A DNA stretch of 64,000 bases, from positions 62,001-126,000 of the forward strand of contig CAJNCW010000003.1 in the NCBI GenBank assembly GCA_905221345.1. The letters are read 5' to 3'. The DNA is from a bacterium. Its GTDB lineage: Bacteria > Bacillota > Bacilli > Lactobacillales > Streptococcaceae. Of this stretch, positions 28,760 to 37,793 are shown piece by piece (position 1 is the stretch's first letter; every line of letters starts with the position of its first letter). Both the position numbers and the translations under genes were made by a program. The notes under the pieces were generated by a model. It made no database searches. It saw nothing but the letters and a program-made list of their open reading frames with translations, and had not been told where the DNA came from.

Positions 28760-30447
28760 AGCGTTCTTCTCTTTTAGTCAGAATGGTTATTTCCATCTTT
28801 CTGGTCTTTCTTATTCTTCTAGCTCTGGTTGGGACTTTCTATTATCAATCTAGTTCATCAGCCATTGAGGCTACTATTGAGGACAATAGCCAAACGACCA
28901 TCAGCCAAACTAGCCACTTTATTCAGTCTTATATCAAAAAATTAGAAACCACCTCTACCAGTTTGACCCAGCAGAAGGATGTCCTAGCCTATGCTGAGAA
29001 TCCTAACCAAGACCAAGTCAAGGGAATCCGAGATTTGTTTTTGACTATCTTAAAGGCAGACCAGGACTTGAAAACGGTGGTACTGGTAACCAAATCCGGT
29101 CAGGTTATTTCTACAGATGACAGTGTTCAGATGAAAACCTCCTCAGATATGATGGTTGAGGATTGGTACCAAAAGGCTATTCATCAGGGAGCTAAGCCAG
29201 TTTTAACCCCAGCTCGTAAATCGGATATTCAGTGGGTTATTTCTGTCACTCAGGAACTTGTTGATGCAAAGGGAGCCAATCTTGGCGTGCTTCGTTTGGA
29301 TATTTCTTATGAAACTCTGGAATCCTATCTAAATCAACTTCAGTTAGGTCAGCAGGGCTTTGCCTTTATCATCAATGAAAAGCATGAATTTGTCTACCAT
29401 CCTAAACGTACGGTCTATAGCTCAGCGAGTGAAATGGAGGCCATGAAACCCTACATCGAGACGGGGCAGGGCTATACGCTAGACCATCAATCCTACGTTA
29501 GTCAGGAACAGATTGCAGGAACAGATTGGACGGTTATAGGCGTGTCTTCGTTGGAGAAGTTAGACCAGGTTCGGAGTCAACTCATGTGGACCTTGCTTGG
29601 TGCTAGTACCTTATCTCTTCTTGCCTGTCTCTGCTTGGTGTGGTTCAGTCTCAAACGCTGGATTGCCCCTTTGAAGGACCTAAGAGAAACCATGCTGAAA
29701 ATTGCTTCTGGTACACAAAATCTTCGTGCCAAGGAAGCTGGTGCCTATGAACTGAGAGAAGTGACTCGCCAGTTTAATGCCATGTTGGATCAGATTGATC
29801 AGCTGATGGCAGATGTGCTCAGGCAGGAAGAAACGACCCGGCAGTATGAACTTCAAGCCTTGTCAAGTCAGATTAACCCCCATTTCCTCTACAATACTTT
29901 GGACACTATCATCTGGATGGCTGAATTTCAGGATAGTCAGCGAGTGGTTCAGGTGACCAAGTCCTTGGCAACTTATTTCCGCTTGGCGCTCAATCAAGGA
30001 AAGGATTTGATTTCTCTTTCTGATGAAATCAATCATGTCCGCCAGTACCTCTTTATCCAGAAACAACGCTATGGGGATAAGCTGGAGTATGAGATTGATG
30101 AAGATCCTGCTTTTGATAACCTAGTCTTACCCAAGTTGGTGTTACAACCCCTTGTAGAAAATGCTCTTTACCATGGCATCAAGGAGAAGGAAGGTCAGGG
30201 CCATATTAAAGTTTCTGTTCAGAAACAGGATACAGGGCTTGTCATCCGCATTGAGGATGATGGCGTTGGTTTCCAAAATCCTGACGATAGTAGTCAAAGT
30301 CAGCTCAAACGTGGGGGAGTTGGCCTTCAAAATGTCGACCAACGCCTCAAACTTCATTTTGGAGAAAACTATCAGATGAAGATTGATTCTGTACCTTCAA
30401 AAGGGACGACGGTTGAAATATACATCAATAAAATAGAAACAAGTTAG
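28756..30447 (+). CDS. Sensor histidine kinase, YesM type
   Basis: A 563-residue kinase. Helix 1 (about 8-28) and helix 2 (about 275-297) flank an extracellular dCache-like sensor. A HAMP linker follows, then the His_kinase domain (PF06580) with the phospho-histidine in INPHFLYNTLD. The ATPase domain shows LVENALYHG, IEDDGVGF and GGVGLQN. This family often senses sugars or envelope signals; the ligand here is unknown. Coupled to the response regulator through the ATGA overlap. Confidence 0.93.
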   Translation: MKRSSLLVRMVISIFLVFLILLALVGTFYYQSSSSAIEATIEDNSQTTISQTSHFIQSYIKKLETTSTSLTQQKDVLAYAENPNQDQVKGIRDLFLTILKADQDLKTVVLVTKSGQVISTDDSVQMKTSSDMMVEDWYQKAIHQGAKPVLTPARKSDIQWVISVTQELVDAKGANLGVLRLDISYETLESYLNQLQLGQQGFAFIINEKHEFVYHPKRTVYSSASEMEAMKPYIETGQGYTLDHQSYVSQEQIAGTDWTVIGVSSLEKLDQVRSQLMWTLLGASTLSLLACLCLVWFSLKRWIAPLKDLRETMLKIASGTQNLRAKEAGAYELREVTRQFNAMLDQIDQLMADVLRQEETTRQYELQALSSQINPHFLYNTLDTIIWMAEFQDSQRVVQVTKSLATYFRLALNQGKDLISLSDEINHVRQYLFIQKQRYGDKLEYEIDEDPAFDNLVLPKLVLQPLVENALYHGIKEKEGQGHIKVSVQKQDTGLVIRIEDDGVGFQNPDDSSQSQLKRGGVGLQNVDQRLKLHFGENYQMKIDSVPSKGTTVEIYINKIETS

Positions 30448-30472
30448 CTCCCAGTCAATTCTGGGAGTTTTA
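30448..30472 (+). terminator. Terminator after the two-component system
   Basis: CTCCCAG (30448-30454) pairs with CTGGGAG (30461-30467), followed by TTTTAC. Confidence 0.65.
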
Positions 30473-30501
30473 CTTTTAAAAATCAGAATGATTAGTTGAC
30501 C

Positions 30502-30530
30502 TTGATAAAATCAGTAAAAAAAGATATGAT
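30502..30530 (+). promoter_or_regulatory. Promoter of the UPF0340 gene
   Basis: TTGATA (30502-30507) and TATGAT (30525-30530), 17-bp spacing. Confidence 0.6.
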
Positions 30531-30556
30531 AGATAGTGACAAAAGAGGTATCAAGT

Positions 30557-31120
30557 ATGAAGGGAAAAGACATTCAAAGAGCAACAAGCCAGATTGTTGA
30601 AGATGTTTTGGAGAAGGCTGGATTGTGTGAAGGAAGCCTCTTTGTCCTAGGTCTATCCTCTAGCGAAGTTTTAGGTGGTCAGATTGGCAAGGAATCCAGC
30701 CAAGAAATTGGGGAAATCATTGTGAAAACCATCCTAGATATTCTAGAGAAAAGAGGAACTCATCTAGCTGTTCAAGGCTGTGAACATGTCAATCGAGCCC
30801 TCGTTGTTGAACGTCAGGTGGCAGAGCAGTTTGGTCTTGAAATCGTCAGTGTCCTTCCTACACTTCATGCAGGAGGTTCGTGTCAGTTGGCAGCCTTCAA
30901 GTTTATGACAGACCCTGTCGAAGTGGAATTCATCAAGGCTCATGCTGGATTGGATATCGGAGATACTGCAATTGGTATGCATGTCAAGCATGTGCAGGTT
31001 CCGATTCGACCGATACTACGTGAGATTGGGCACGCCCATGTAACGGCTTTAGCTAGCCGTCCAAAACTCATCGGTGGTGCGCGTGTGCAGTATCCTGAAG
31101 ACTTCATAAGAAAGTCATAA
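30557..31120 (+). CDS. UPF0340/TIGR01440 family protein
   Basis: A 187-residue soluble protein of the TIGR01440 family, conserved in Firmicutes with unknown activity. Recognisable parts are [17 protein letters not shown] near the N-terminus, [13 protein letters not shown] in the middle and [11 protein letters not shown] at the end. I start at 30557, where AAAGAGGT is a suitable ribosome binding site; a GTG at 30536 would extend it by seven residues. It has its own promoter. Confidence 0.88.
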   Translation: MKGKDIQRATSQIVEDVLEKAGLCEGSLFVLGLSSSEVLGGQIGKESSQEIGEIIVKTILDILEKRGTHLAVQGCEHVNRALVVERQVAEQFGLEIVSVLPTLHAGGSCQLAAFKFMTDPVEVEFIKAHAGLDIGDTAIGMHVKHVQVPIRPILREIGHAHVTALASRPKLIGGARVQYPEDFIRKS

Positions 31121-31175
31121 GTGGGCTGAAAGTTATCGTAAGTTAGAGATATTTCAAGTATGTAGAGGTATAAGG

Positions 31176-31703
31176 TTGGAAAATTGTGTTTATATTATTT
31201 CAGGTCCCCCAGGCGTTGGAAAGAGCACCGTCAGCAAAGAGTTGGCCTATTCTTTTGACAAAAGTGCAGTGATAGAGGGGGATATGATTTACTTAATGAT
31301 TAAAGGAGGTCTCGTAGCTCCTTGGGAGGATGATGGATTTTTCATGGATTTATTCTGGGATAATATCATCAGTCTGACCAACAATTTCTTGGATCGTGGC
31401 ATTACTGTCGTGATAGAGTATGTCATATTTGAAGAGCAACTGAAGAAAATTGCAGCCTTCTTAAAAGAAAAACGAATTAAGCTAAAATATTGTGTCCTAA
31501 TGGCTCAAGAAGAAACCTTGAAAGATAGGGACTCTTCTCGAAAAGAAATTGAGAGAATAGGCGATTTATCAATCCAAGCAAGAAATGAGTTTCTAGCTAA
31601 AAATAGTGAGAAACATCATTTTCTATTCACGGATGATTTAGATGTCAAGGAAACGGTAAATATCATTAAAACTTCAAATCAATTTTTAATTTCTGAACAG
31701 TAA
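31176..31703 (+). CDS. P-loop kinase-like protein (AAA/zeta-type fold), function unknown
   Basis: A 175-residue protein starting with TTG; AGAGG lies eight bases upstream. Walker A is GPPGVGKST (residues 10-18), and a DRG-type segment DRGITVVIEYV near 75-85 suits a P-loop small-molecule kinase or zeta-toxin-like phosphotransferase fold. No cognate antitoxin gene is adjacent. Base composition is AT-rich compared with neighbours. In pneumococcus this place, downstream of the UPF0340 gene, is occupied by zmpB as I recall, so the gene marks a variable site. Confidence 0.7.
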   Translation: MENCVYIISGPPGVGKSTVSKELAYSFDKSAVIEGDMIYLMIKGGLVAPWEDDGFFMDLFWDNIISLTNNFLDRGITVVIEYVIFEEQLKKIAAFLKEKRIKLKYCVLMAQEETLKDRDSSRKEIERIGDLSIQARNEFLAKNSEKHHFLFTDDLDVKETVNIIKTSNQFLISEQ

Positions 31704-31706
31704 AAG

Positions 31707-31752
31707 ACAGGGAGAGTAAGGGTATAGAAACCAAGACTCTCCCTGTTTTTTT
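31707..31752 (+). terminator. Terminator after the P-loop kinase-like gene
   Basis: ACAGGGAGAG (31707-31716) pairs perfectly with CTCTCCCTGT (31737-31746), followed by Ts. Confidence 0.85.
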
Positions 31753-31882
31753 GTTGAATTCTTGTGCAAAGTACTCCAAACAAGACCATCTTTTACAAGA
31801 AGAAGGGATGCTATCTGATGGAAAATTGCCAAAAGTAGAAAAAACTAATTTAGAGAAGATTTTTCGTTATAGAAATCAGTAA
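31751..31882 (+). pseudogene. Short open fragment, unrecognised C-terminal remnant
   Basis: A 43-codon open frame with coherent, charge-balanced coding text (CAKYSKQDHLLQEEG, then VEKTNLEKIFRYRNQ) ends in TAA at 31880. It begins inside the terminator tail with no SD. It looks like the last codons of a gene whose 5' part was deleted. I do not recognise the parent. Confidence 0.35.
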
Positions 31883-31935
31883 ACAAAGCTGGATTTAGCT
31901 GTTCTAGGTTGGCTTTTTTGTGCTATACTTAAGAT

Positions 31936-32070
31936 ATGCATAGAAAAACAGTGATTGATTTTAGGGCTTTGGGGGCGAGATACATCTTTACCCAGCCCAT
32001 CAGAGAGTTAAAAACGAGAGATTTATCAGAAGTGGCAGACTTGCTGGCACAAGTGGAAAGCTACCAAGAG
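31936..32070 (+). pseudogene. pabB: pabB stump (aminodeoxychorismate synthase component I, first 45 codons)
   Basis: The ATG at 31936 opens 45 codons (MHRKTVIDFRALGARYIF, then LKTRDLSEVADLLAQVESYQE) that match the N-terminus of streptococcal PabB/chorismate-binding enzymes. At 32071 the sequence switches to a transposase fragment on the other strand. The remaining roughly 90 % of pabB is absent. The frame happens to run on to a TAG at 32116, giving a 60-residue product with no catalytic part. Relies on memory of the PabB N-terminus. Confidence 0.7.
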
Positions 32071-32304
32071 CATGGAACGGATACCGTAGAAACATTGGAT
32101 GAGAGGGATTTTAACTAGCATAACAGGGTCTAAAATAGGACGACCTTTATCTTCAGAATAAGTATCTGCGACTAAGTCATAGATGAAGGAAAAATCGATC
32201 ACTTGCTCAACCTGACGAAGAAAATGGGCTTGCGGAACGAGTTCATCTAGCGTGTAAAAACCAACTTGATTACGGTTATATTCTAAATTTTCTTTGTGAA
32301 ACAT
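32071..32304 (-). pseudogene. N-terminal stump of an IS1182-type transposase
   Basis: On the minus strand an ATG at 32304 opens MFHKENLEYNRNQVGFYT, LDELVPQAHFLRQVE and then RPILDPVMLVKIPLIQCFYG. This is the N-terminal DUF772 region of IS1182-family transposases. The reading breaks off at 32071 where pabB sequence begins, so only about 78 codons are left. The upstream region to about 32400 probably includes the old IS end. Confidence 0.75.
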
Positions 32305-32403
32305 AGGAAATACCTCACAATTTTTCTTACATCTATTATACGACCTTACACAAAGAAAAGCCCTTAGAAATTTGTAGTCTAAGGAATTTGTCTTCAATCT
32401 GAA

Positions 32404-32424
32404 GGGAGCTTAGCTCCTTTTTTT
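32404..32424 (+). terminator. Small terminator hairpin near the IS1182 remnant
   Basis: GGAGC and GCTCC pair around TTA and are followed by seven Ts. Confidence 0.55.
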
Positions 32425-32524
32425 GTGTCAAGTTTAGATAAAATAGACAAGCGTAGCAAAGTTGTCACAAATTTTTTCTTTTGTAGTAAAATAAGATTAG
32501 AATTTTGTGAAAGTAGGTAATTTG

Positions 32525-33232
32525 TTGGAGTCGATTATATTTCTAGTATCCGTTTTTTTAGCAGGTATCCTGTCCTTCTTTTCACCCTGCATCTTCCCTT
32601 TGCTACCTGTCTATGCTGGTATTCTGCTAGATGATCAGGGAAATTCGAAAAGTTTTCGCTTTTTTGGAAGAGACGTTGCATGGTCAGGTTTAATTCGGAC
32701 CTTGTGCTTTATTGCTGGAATTTCCCTCATTTTCTTTATTTTAGGATTTGGAGCTGGATTCCTAGGGCACATGCTCTATGCTGACTGGTTTCGTTATGCT
32801 ATGGGGACAGTCATTATCCTTTTAGGCCTTCACCAGATGGAAATCTTGCATTTTAATAGACTGGAAGTTCAAAAGACAGTCACCTTCAAACAATCAAAGT
32901 CTAATCATTATCTGTCAGCCTTTTTGCTTGGGATAACCTTTAGTTTTGGTTGGACCCCTTGTATCGGACCAGTTTTGAGTTCGGTCTTGGCTCTTGCAGC
33001 TTCTGGAGGGAATGGTGCTTGGCAAGGAGCCTTACTAACATTAGTTTACACATTGGGAATGGCCCTTCCTTTCCTTGTTTTGGCCTTGGCTTCGGGTTGG
33101 ATCATGCCCTATTTTAGTAAACTAAAATCCCATATGATCCTACTAAAGAAAATCGGGGGAGCTTTGATTATTTTGATGGGATTATTATTAATGCTAGGGC
33201 AGTTAAATGCCTTGTCAGGAATTCTTGGATAA
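32525..33232 (+). CDS. ccdA2: CcdA-type thiol-disulfide membrane transporter (second copy)
   Basis: A 235-residue six-helix paralogue of the protein at 25542. Redox cysteines lie in FFSPCIFPLLPVYAG and GWTPCIGPVLS. It pairs with a CGPC thioredoxin lipoprotein 12 bp downstream, the arrangement known as ccdA2-etrx2. The start is uncertain: TTG codons at 32522 and 32525 and a GTG at 32507 are in frame and no ATG is near. I prefer 32525 because AGTAGGT lies seven bases upstream and the chain then starts directly before helix 1. Confidence 0.88.
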   Translation: MESIIFLVSVFLAGILSFFSPCIFPLLPVYAGILLDDQGNSKSFRFFGRDVAWSGLIRTLCFIAGISLIFFILGFGAGFLGHMLYADWFRYAMGTVIILLGLHQMEILHFNRLEVQKTVTFKQSKSNHYLSAFLLGITFSFGWTPCIGPVLSSVLALAASGGNGAWQGALLTLVYTLGMALPFLVLALASGWIMPYFSKLKSHMILLKKIGGALIILMGLLLMLGQLNALSGILG

Positions 33233-33244
33233 AAGGAGAAAAAG

Positions 33245-33790
33245 ATGAAAAAAGTTATTTTTGCTGGATTGAGCCTCATGTCTCTATTCTTGTTGATTGC
33301 TTGTGGTGAAAAAGAAACCAAACAGACAAGCAGTCCAAAACAACCTGCTGTACAACAAATCGCAGTCGGTAAGGATGCACCAGACTTTACCTTGCAGTCT
33401 ATGGATGGCAAAGAAGTCAAGTTATCAGACTATAAAGGGAAAAAGGTCTATTTGAAATTCTGGGCTTCTTGGTGTGGACCATGTAAAAAAAGCATGCCTG
33501 AGTTGATGGAACTAGCTGCCAAACAAGACCGAGACTTTGAAATCTTGAGTGTCGTTGCACCAGGTCTACAAGGTGAAAAAACAGTTCAAGACTTTCCAAA
33601 ATGGTACCAAGAACAAGGCTACAAGGATATACCAGTTCTATATGATACGCAAGCAACTACCTTCCAAGCCTACCAAATTCGTAGTATTCCAACGGAATAT
33701 TTGATTGACAGTCAAGGTAAAATCGGAAAAATCCAATTTGGTGCTATTAGCAATGCTGATGCAGAAGCGGCTTTTAAAGAAATGAAATAA
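33245..33790 (+). CDS. etrx2: Surface thioredoxin-family lipoprotein with CGPC active site
   Basis: A 181-residue lipoprotein with lipobox LIAC (Cys20) and a thioredoxin fold carrying the classical WCGPC motif in KFWASWCGPCKKSMP. Paralogue of the CSIC protein encoded at 26266; both share the DYKGKKVYLKFWASWC stretch. It should accept electrons from CcdA2. No methionine sulfoxide reductase follows, so it would act on surface proteins including the MsrAB at 26839. A shared terminator ends the gene. Confidence 0.92.
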   Translation: MKKVIFAGLSLMSLFLLIACGEKETKQTSSPKQPAVQQIAVGKDAPDFTLQSMDGKEVKLSDYKGKKVYLKFWASWCGPCKKSMPELMELAAKQDRDFEILSVVAPGLQGEKTVQDFPKWYQEQGYKDIPVLYDTQATTFQAYQIRSIPTEYLIDSQGKIGKIQFGAISNADAEAAFKEMK

Positions 33791-33794
33791 AGAA

Positions 33795-33822
33795 AAAATC
33801 GCGATTGTTCGCGATTTTTTTT
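33795..33822. terminator. Bidirectional terminator between etrx2 and dacA
   Basis: AAAATCGCGA (33795-33804) pairs with TCGCGATTTT (33809-33818); A and T runs on both sides serve the two converging genes. Confidence 0.88.
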
Positions 33823-35065
33823 ATAGTTTTTCATTGATAAAGCGGATAAATTGATTCCACCAAACCTTCAAAAAGAAGGCTTTTTCTACTTTCTTTTCAG
33901 AGACCATTTCAAAAGATGGTTTGTCGGAAGTGAGATAGCCTTGGCCGATCAAATCCTGATCATCATAGGTCAGAGTACCAACAACCTTGCCTTCTTCCAA
34001 TGGAGCCATTTCTGATGTTGATTTTGGTGTGAATTGGAGGGCAGGTGTAGTACCGCTTCCGATGCGTTGGATGATAGAAATGTCTGACTTAGCGACAGCT
34101 GCCACATTATCTTCTTTACCATCCAGAACTGTTACTTTACTATCGTTGTATGCTTCACCTTTCTGAACAATAGTCTTTAAGGCAAAGTTTGCAGAAATAT
34201 AATCTAAAAGTGCAGAAGTAGTAGTAAAACGTGCATAAGGGTTGGTATCTTGTTGATCTGCATTTAAAACAACTGTAATAATACGCATCCCTTTCTCAAC
34301 AGTTGTTCCAACGAATGAAGCACCGGCTTTGTCAGTAGTACCTGTCTTTAGTCCATCAATACCACCACGATAAGCAGGCATTCCTTCCAACATATAGTTG
34401 GTTGAGTGGATTTCAAGTCCTGCAAAGGTAGAAGTTGGTTTTTTGGTGATTTCCAAAACTTGAGGATAATCTCGAATGAGGTTACGAGCGATGATTGCAA
34501 CATCGTAAGCACTTAGTTTGTTTTCCTCATCCTTTTTAGAATCAGGATAGATATTATTTCCAAGTGTTTCGTTATTAAGTCCAGTAGTATTGACAATAGT
34601 AGCATCTTTGATGCCCCATTCAAGAAGTTTCGCCCTCATCTTGTCAACGAAGTCTTTCTCTGAACCAGCAATTTTTTCAGCAAGAGCAATGGCTGCACTA
34701 TTGGCACTTGATACTAGAGTTGCTTCCAATAATTGTTCCACTGTATACTTGCGCGCTTCCATAGGAACATTACTAGCCTCAGAGTTGGTTGTGAGTTGGT
34801 ATGGGTAGTCAGAGATATCAACTGGGGTAGATAGGCTAATGGTCCCTTGTTCCAATGCTTCATAGACTAGGTAGACAGTGAGAATCTTGGTGATAGAGGC
34901 AATTTCAACAGCTTGAGTAGCATCTTTTTCGTAGAGAATTTTCCCAGTGTTTGCTTCAACAGCAATGGCATGCTTGGCAGCAACATCAAAATCTTGTGCG
35001 GATATAGTAGGAGTGGCTGTACCAAAAATGATAAGAGTTAGTAAGGATAAAATTATTTTCTTCAT
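33821..35065 (-). CDS. dacA: D-alanyl-D-alanine carboxypeptidase (PBP3)
   Basis: Removes the terminal D-Ala from peptidoglycan pentapeptides and so limits cross-linking and guides septum placement. 414 residues with a signal peptide ending near TISAQ. The active-site motifs are S57-ITK, SSANSAA and KTGTTDKAG. The C-terminal PBP5-like domain is followed by an amphipathic tail (KVWWNQFIRFINEKL) that anchors the enzyme at the membrane. Convergent with etrx2 and divergent from the AI-2E family gene. Confidence 0.95.
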   Translation of the reverse strand: MKKIILSLLTLIIFGTATPTISAQDFDVAAKHAIAVEANTGKILYEKDATQAVEIASITKILTVYLVYEALEQGTISLSTPVDISDYPYQLTTNSEASNVPMEARKYTVEQLLEATLVSSANSAAIALAEKIAGSEKDFVDKMRAKLLEWGIKDATIVNTTGLNNETLGNNIYPDSKKDEENKLSAYDVAIIARNLIRDYPQVLEITKKPTSTFAGLEIHSTNYMLEGMPAYRGGIDGLKTGTTDKAGASFVGTTVEKGMRIITVVLNADQQDTNPYARFTTTSALLDYISANFALKTIVQKGEAYNDSKVTVLDGKEDNVAAVAKSDISIIQRIGSGTTPALQFTPKSTSEMAPLEEGKVVGTLTYDDQDLIGQGYLTSDKPSFEMVSEKKVEKAFFLKVWWNQFIRFINEKL

Positions 35066-35141
35066 AGTAGTTTTATTCTATCACAAAGCGAAAAAATATT
35101 CTCGTTTTTATGTAAAGCCATCTTATCTTTTTGAAGAATTA

Positions 35142-35150
35142 TGGTAAAAT
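35142..35150 (+). promoter_or_regulatory. Extended -10 of the AI-2E family gene
   Basis: TGG-TAAAAT 18 bp before the ATG. Confidence 0.5.
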
Positions 35151-35168
35151 AGAAAGAAGGAGGCGCCT

Positions 35169-36260
35169 ATGTTCCGTAGAAACAAGTTATTTTTTTGGAC
35201 AGCTGAAATTTTACTATTAACTCTTATTTTCTACCTTTGGAGGGAGATGGGAGCGATTGTCACACCTTTTGTGATGGTAGCCAATACCATTATGATTCCA
35301 TTTTTGCTCGGAGGATTCTTCTATTACCTGACAAATCCTATCGTAACGTTTTTAGAAAAGAAATGTAAAATCAACCGTTTGATTGGAGTCCTTGTTACTC
35401 TTTGTGCCTTGATTGGTACAATAGTAGTAGGAGTAGTCTACTTGCTGCCGATTTTGATCAATCAGTTGACAAGCTTGATTATTTCTAGCCAGAATATTTA
35501 TAGCCGCTTGCAAGATTTGGTATATGATTTATCAATGAATCCAATCTTTCAAAATATTGATATCCAAAAGACAATTCAACAGTTGAATTTATCTTACGTT
35601 GATATTTTACAAAATATTCTCAACAGTGTGAGCAATAGTTTAGGCAGCGTTCTTTCAGCCTTGTTTAGTACTGTTTTGATTCTCATTATGACACCAGTCT
35701 TTTTGATTTATTTCTTGCTTGATGGTCATAAATTCCTTCCGATGTTGGAACGAACAGTTCTAAAACATGATAAATTAAACTTCTCCAGTCTCTTGAAGAA
35801 TCTGAACGCCACTATCGCACGTTATATCAGTGGGATTGCGATTGATGCTGTTATTATCGGATGTTTGGCCTATATTGGGTACAGTACGATAGGGTTGAAA
35901 TATGCTCTAGTCTTTGCTATTTTTTCTGGTTTGGCAAATCTTATTCCCTATGTTGGGCCAAGTATTGGTCTGATTCCCATGGTCATTGCCAATGTCTTTA
36001 CTGATCCACACAGAGTCCTTATAGCTGTCATTTATATGCTGATTATTCAACAAATTGATGGAAATATCCTTTATCCTCGTATCGTTGGAGGGGTCATGAA
36101 GGTTCATCCAATCACCATTTTGGTCCTTCTCTTACTTTCTAGCAATATTTATGGTGTTATCGGAATGATTGTGGCAGTACCAACCTATTCTATCCTAAAA
36201 GAAATTACGAAGTTCTTGGCGAAATTATATGAAAATCATAAAGAAGCTAAAGAAAAATAA
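35169..36260 (+). CDS. AI-2E family transporter (PF01594) membrane protein
   Basis: A 363-residue protein with about eight membrane helices. The C-terminal segments GLANLIPYVGPSIG, IIQQIDGNILYPRIVGG and HPITILVLLL are diagnostic of the AI-2E/YdiK family. Members export varied small molecules or Na+; the name does not prove AI-2 transport. AAGGAGG sits 8 bases before the ATG. A terminator follows, so it is monocistronic. Confidence 0.88.
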   Translation: MFRRNKLFFWTAEILLLTLIFYLWREMGAIVTPFVMVANTIMIPFLLGGFFYYLTNPIVTFLEKKCKINRLIGVLVTLCALIGTIVVGVVYLLPILINQLTSLIISSQNIYSRLQDLVYDLSMNPIFQNIDIQKTIQQLNLSYVDILQNILNSVSNSLGSVLSALFSTVLILIMTPVFLIYFLLDGHKFLPMLERTVLKHDKLNFSSLLKNLNATIARYISGIAIDAVIIGCLAYIGYSTIGLKYALVFAIFSGLANLIPYVGPSIGLIPMVIANVFTDPHRVLIAVIYMLIIQQIDGNILYPRIVGGVMKVHPITILVLLLLSSNIYGVIGMIVAVPTYSILKEITKFLAKLYENHKEAKEK

Positions 36261-36284
36261 CTGGAAAAATCAGAATCAATTTAA

Positions 36285-36309
36285 AAATCAGGGAGACCTG
36301 ATTTTTTTG
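36285..36309 (+). terminator. Terminator after the AI-2E family gene
   Basis: AAATCAGG (36285-36292) pairs with CCTGATTT (36297-36304), loop GAGA, then Ts. Confidence 0.8.
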
Positions 36310-36423
36310 ATAAAAAGACTTGAGGTTAGACTGGTCAAAAGTGTTTTAAATGATTTCGTTGGAGAAGGAAAAGAATGGGAAATTATGAGATTTAGAATAA
36401 TTCACAAAATATGTGTAAAACAC

Positions 36424-36451
36424 TTGCAATTTAGCTGAAATTTGATAAAAT
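36424..36451 (+). promoter_or_regulatory. Promoter of tuf
   Basis: TTGCAA (36424-36429) and TAAAAT (36446-36451) with 16-bp spacing, leaving a leader of about 65 bases. Confidence 0.6.
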
Positions 36452-36522
36452 AGTAAGGAAAGTTAGACTGTATTGCCTACTGTCTATCTATAAAATATAT
36501 TTTATTGGAGGCTTTTACTCAA

Positions 36523-37719
36523 ATGGCAAAAGAAAAATACGATCGTAGTAAACCACACGTTAACATTGGTACTATCGGACACGTTGACCACGGTAAAACT
36601 ACCCTAACTGCAGCTATCACAACTGTTTTGGCACGTCGCTTGCCTTCAGCAGTTAACCAACCTAAAGACTATGCGTCTATCGATGCTGCTCCAGAAGAAC
36701 GCGAACGCGGTATCACTATCAACACTGCGCACGTTGAGTACGAAACTGAAAAACGTCACTACGCTCACATCGACGCTCCAGGACACGCGGACTACGTTAA
36801 AAACATGATCACTGGTGCTGCTCAAATGGATGGAGCTATCCTTGTAGTAGCTTCAACTGACGGACCAATGCCACAAACTCGTGAGCACATCCTTCTTTCA
36901 CGTCAGGTTGGTGTTAAACACCTTATCGTCTTCATGAACAAAATTGACTTGGTAGACGACGAAGAATTGCTTGAATTGGTTGAAATGGAAATCCGTGACC
37001 TCTTGTCAGAATACGACTTCCCAGGTGACGATCTTCCAGTTATCCAAGGTTCAGCTCTTAAAGCTCTTGAAGGTGACTCTAAGTACGAAGACATCATCAT
37101 GGAATTGATGAACACTGTTGATGAGTACATCCCAGAACCAGAACGTGACACAGACAAACCATTGCTTCTTCCAGTCGAAGACGTATTCTCAATCACTGGA
37201 CGTGGTACAGTTGCTTCAGGACGTATCGACCGTGGTACTGTTCGTGTTAACGACGAAATCGAAATCGTTGGTATCAAAGAAGAAACTCAAAAGGCAGTTG
37301 TTACTGGTGTTGAAATGTTCCGTAAACAACTTGACGAAGGTCTTGCTGGAGATAACGTAGGTGTCCTTCTTCGTGGTGTTCAACGTGACGAAATCGAACG
37401 TGGACAAGTTATCGCTAAACCAGGTTCAATCAACCCACACACTAAATTCAAAGGTGAAGTTTACATCCTTACTAAAGAAGAAGGTGGACGTCACACTCCA
37501 TTCTTCAACAACTACCGTCCACAATTCTACTTCCGTACTACTGACGTTACAGGTTCAATCGAACTTCCAGCAGGTACTGAAATGGTAATGCCTGGTGATA
37601 ACGTGACTATCGACGTTGAGTTGATCCACCCAATCGCCGTAGAACAAGGTACTACATTCTCTATCCGTGAGGGTGGACGTACTGTTGGTTCAGGTATGGT
37701 TACAGAAATCGAAGCTTAA
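36523..37719 (+). CDS. tuf: Elongation factor Tu
   Basis: Delivers aminoacyl-tRNA to the ribosome. 398 residues with G-domain motifs [19 protein letters not shown] and NKIDLVDD, and the effector region ERERGITI. Codon use is extremely biased, as for a most highly expressed gene. The ATG at 36523 has GGAGG 11 bases upstream (36506-36510); an in-frame TTG at 36505 overlaps that site and is rejected. A terminator and then a mobile element follow. Confidence 0.98.
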   Translation: MAKEKYDRSKPHVNIGTIGHVDHGKTTLTAAITTVLARRLPSAVNQPKDYASIDAAPEERERGITINTAHVEYETEKRHYAHIDAPGHADYVKNMITGAAQMDGAILVVASTDGPMPQTREHILLSRQVGVKHLIVFMNKIDLVDDEELLELVEMEIRDLLSEYDFPGDDLPVIQGSALKALEGDSKYEDIIMELMNTVDEYIPEPERDTDKPLLLPVEDVFSITGRGTVASGRIDRGTVRVNDEIEIVGIKEETQKAVVTGVEMFRKQLDEGLAGDNVGVLLRGVQRDEIERGQVIAKPGSINPHTKFKGEVYILTKEEGGRHTPFFNNYRPQFYFRTTDVTGSIELPAGTEMVMPGDNVTIDVELIHPIAVEQGTTFSIREGGRTVGSGMVTEIEA

Positions 37720-37765
37720 TTCGATTTAGTTCCCAGAAGAACAATTATTTAAGTCAGACACTAAA

Positions 37766-37793
37766 AGAATCTTGCCTTGCAAGGTTCTTTTTT
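37766..37793 (+). terminator. Terminator of tuf
   Basis: AGAATCTTGC pairs with GCAAGGTTCT (one G-T pair), loop CTT, then six Ts. Confidence 0.85.

Noticed and set aside
36903..37407. Open frames opposite and out of frame in tuf
   Set aside because: Products of the extreme codon bias of tuf; low-complexity Ser/Thr/Asn-rich translations.
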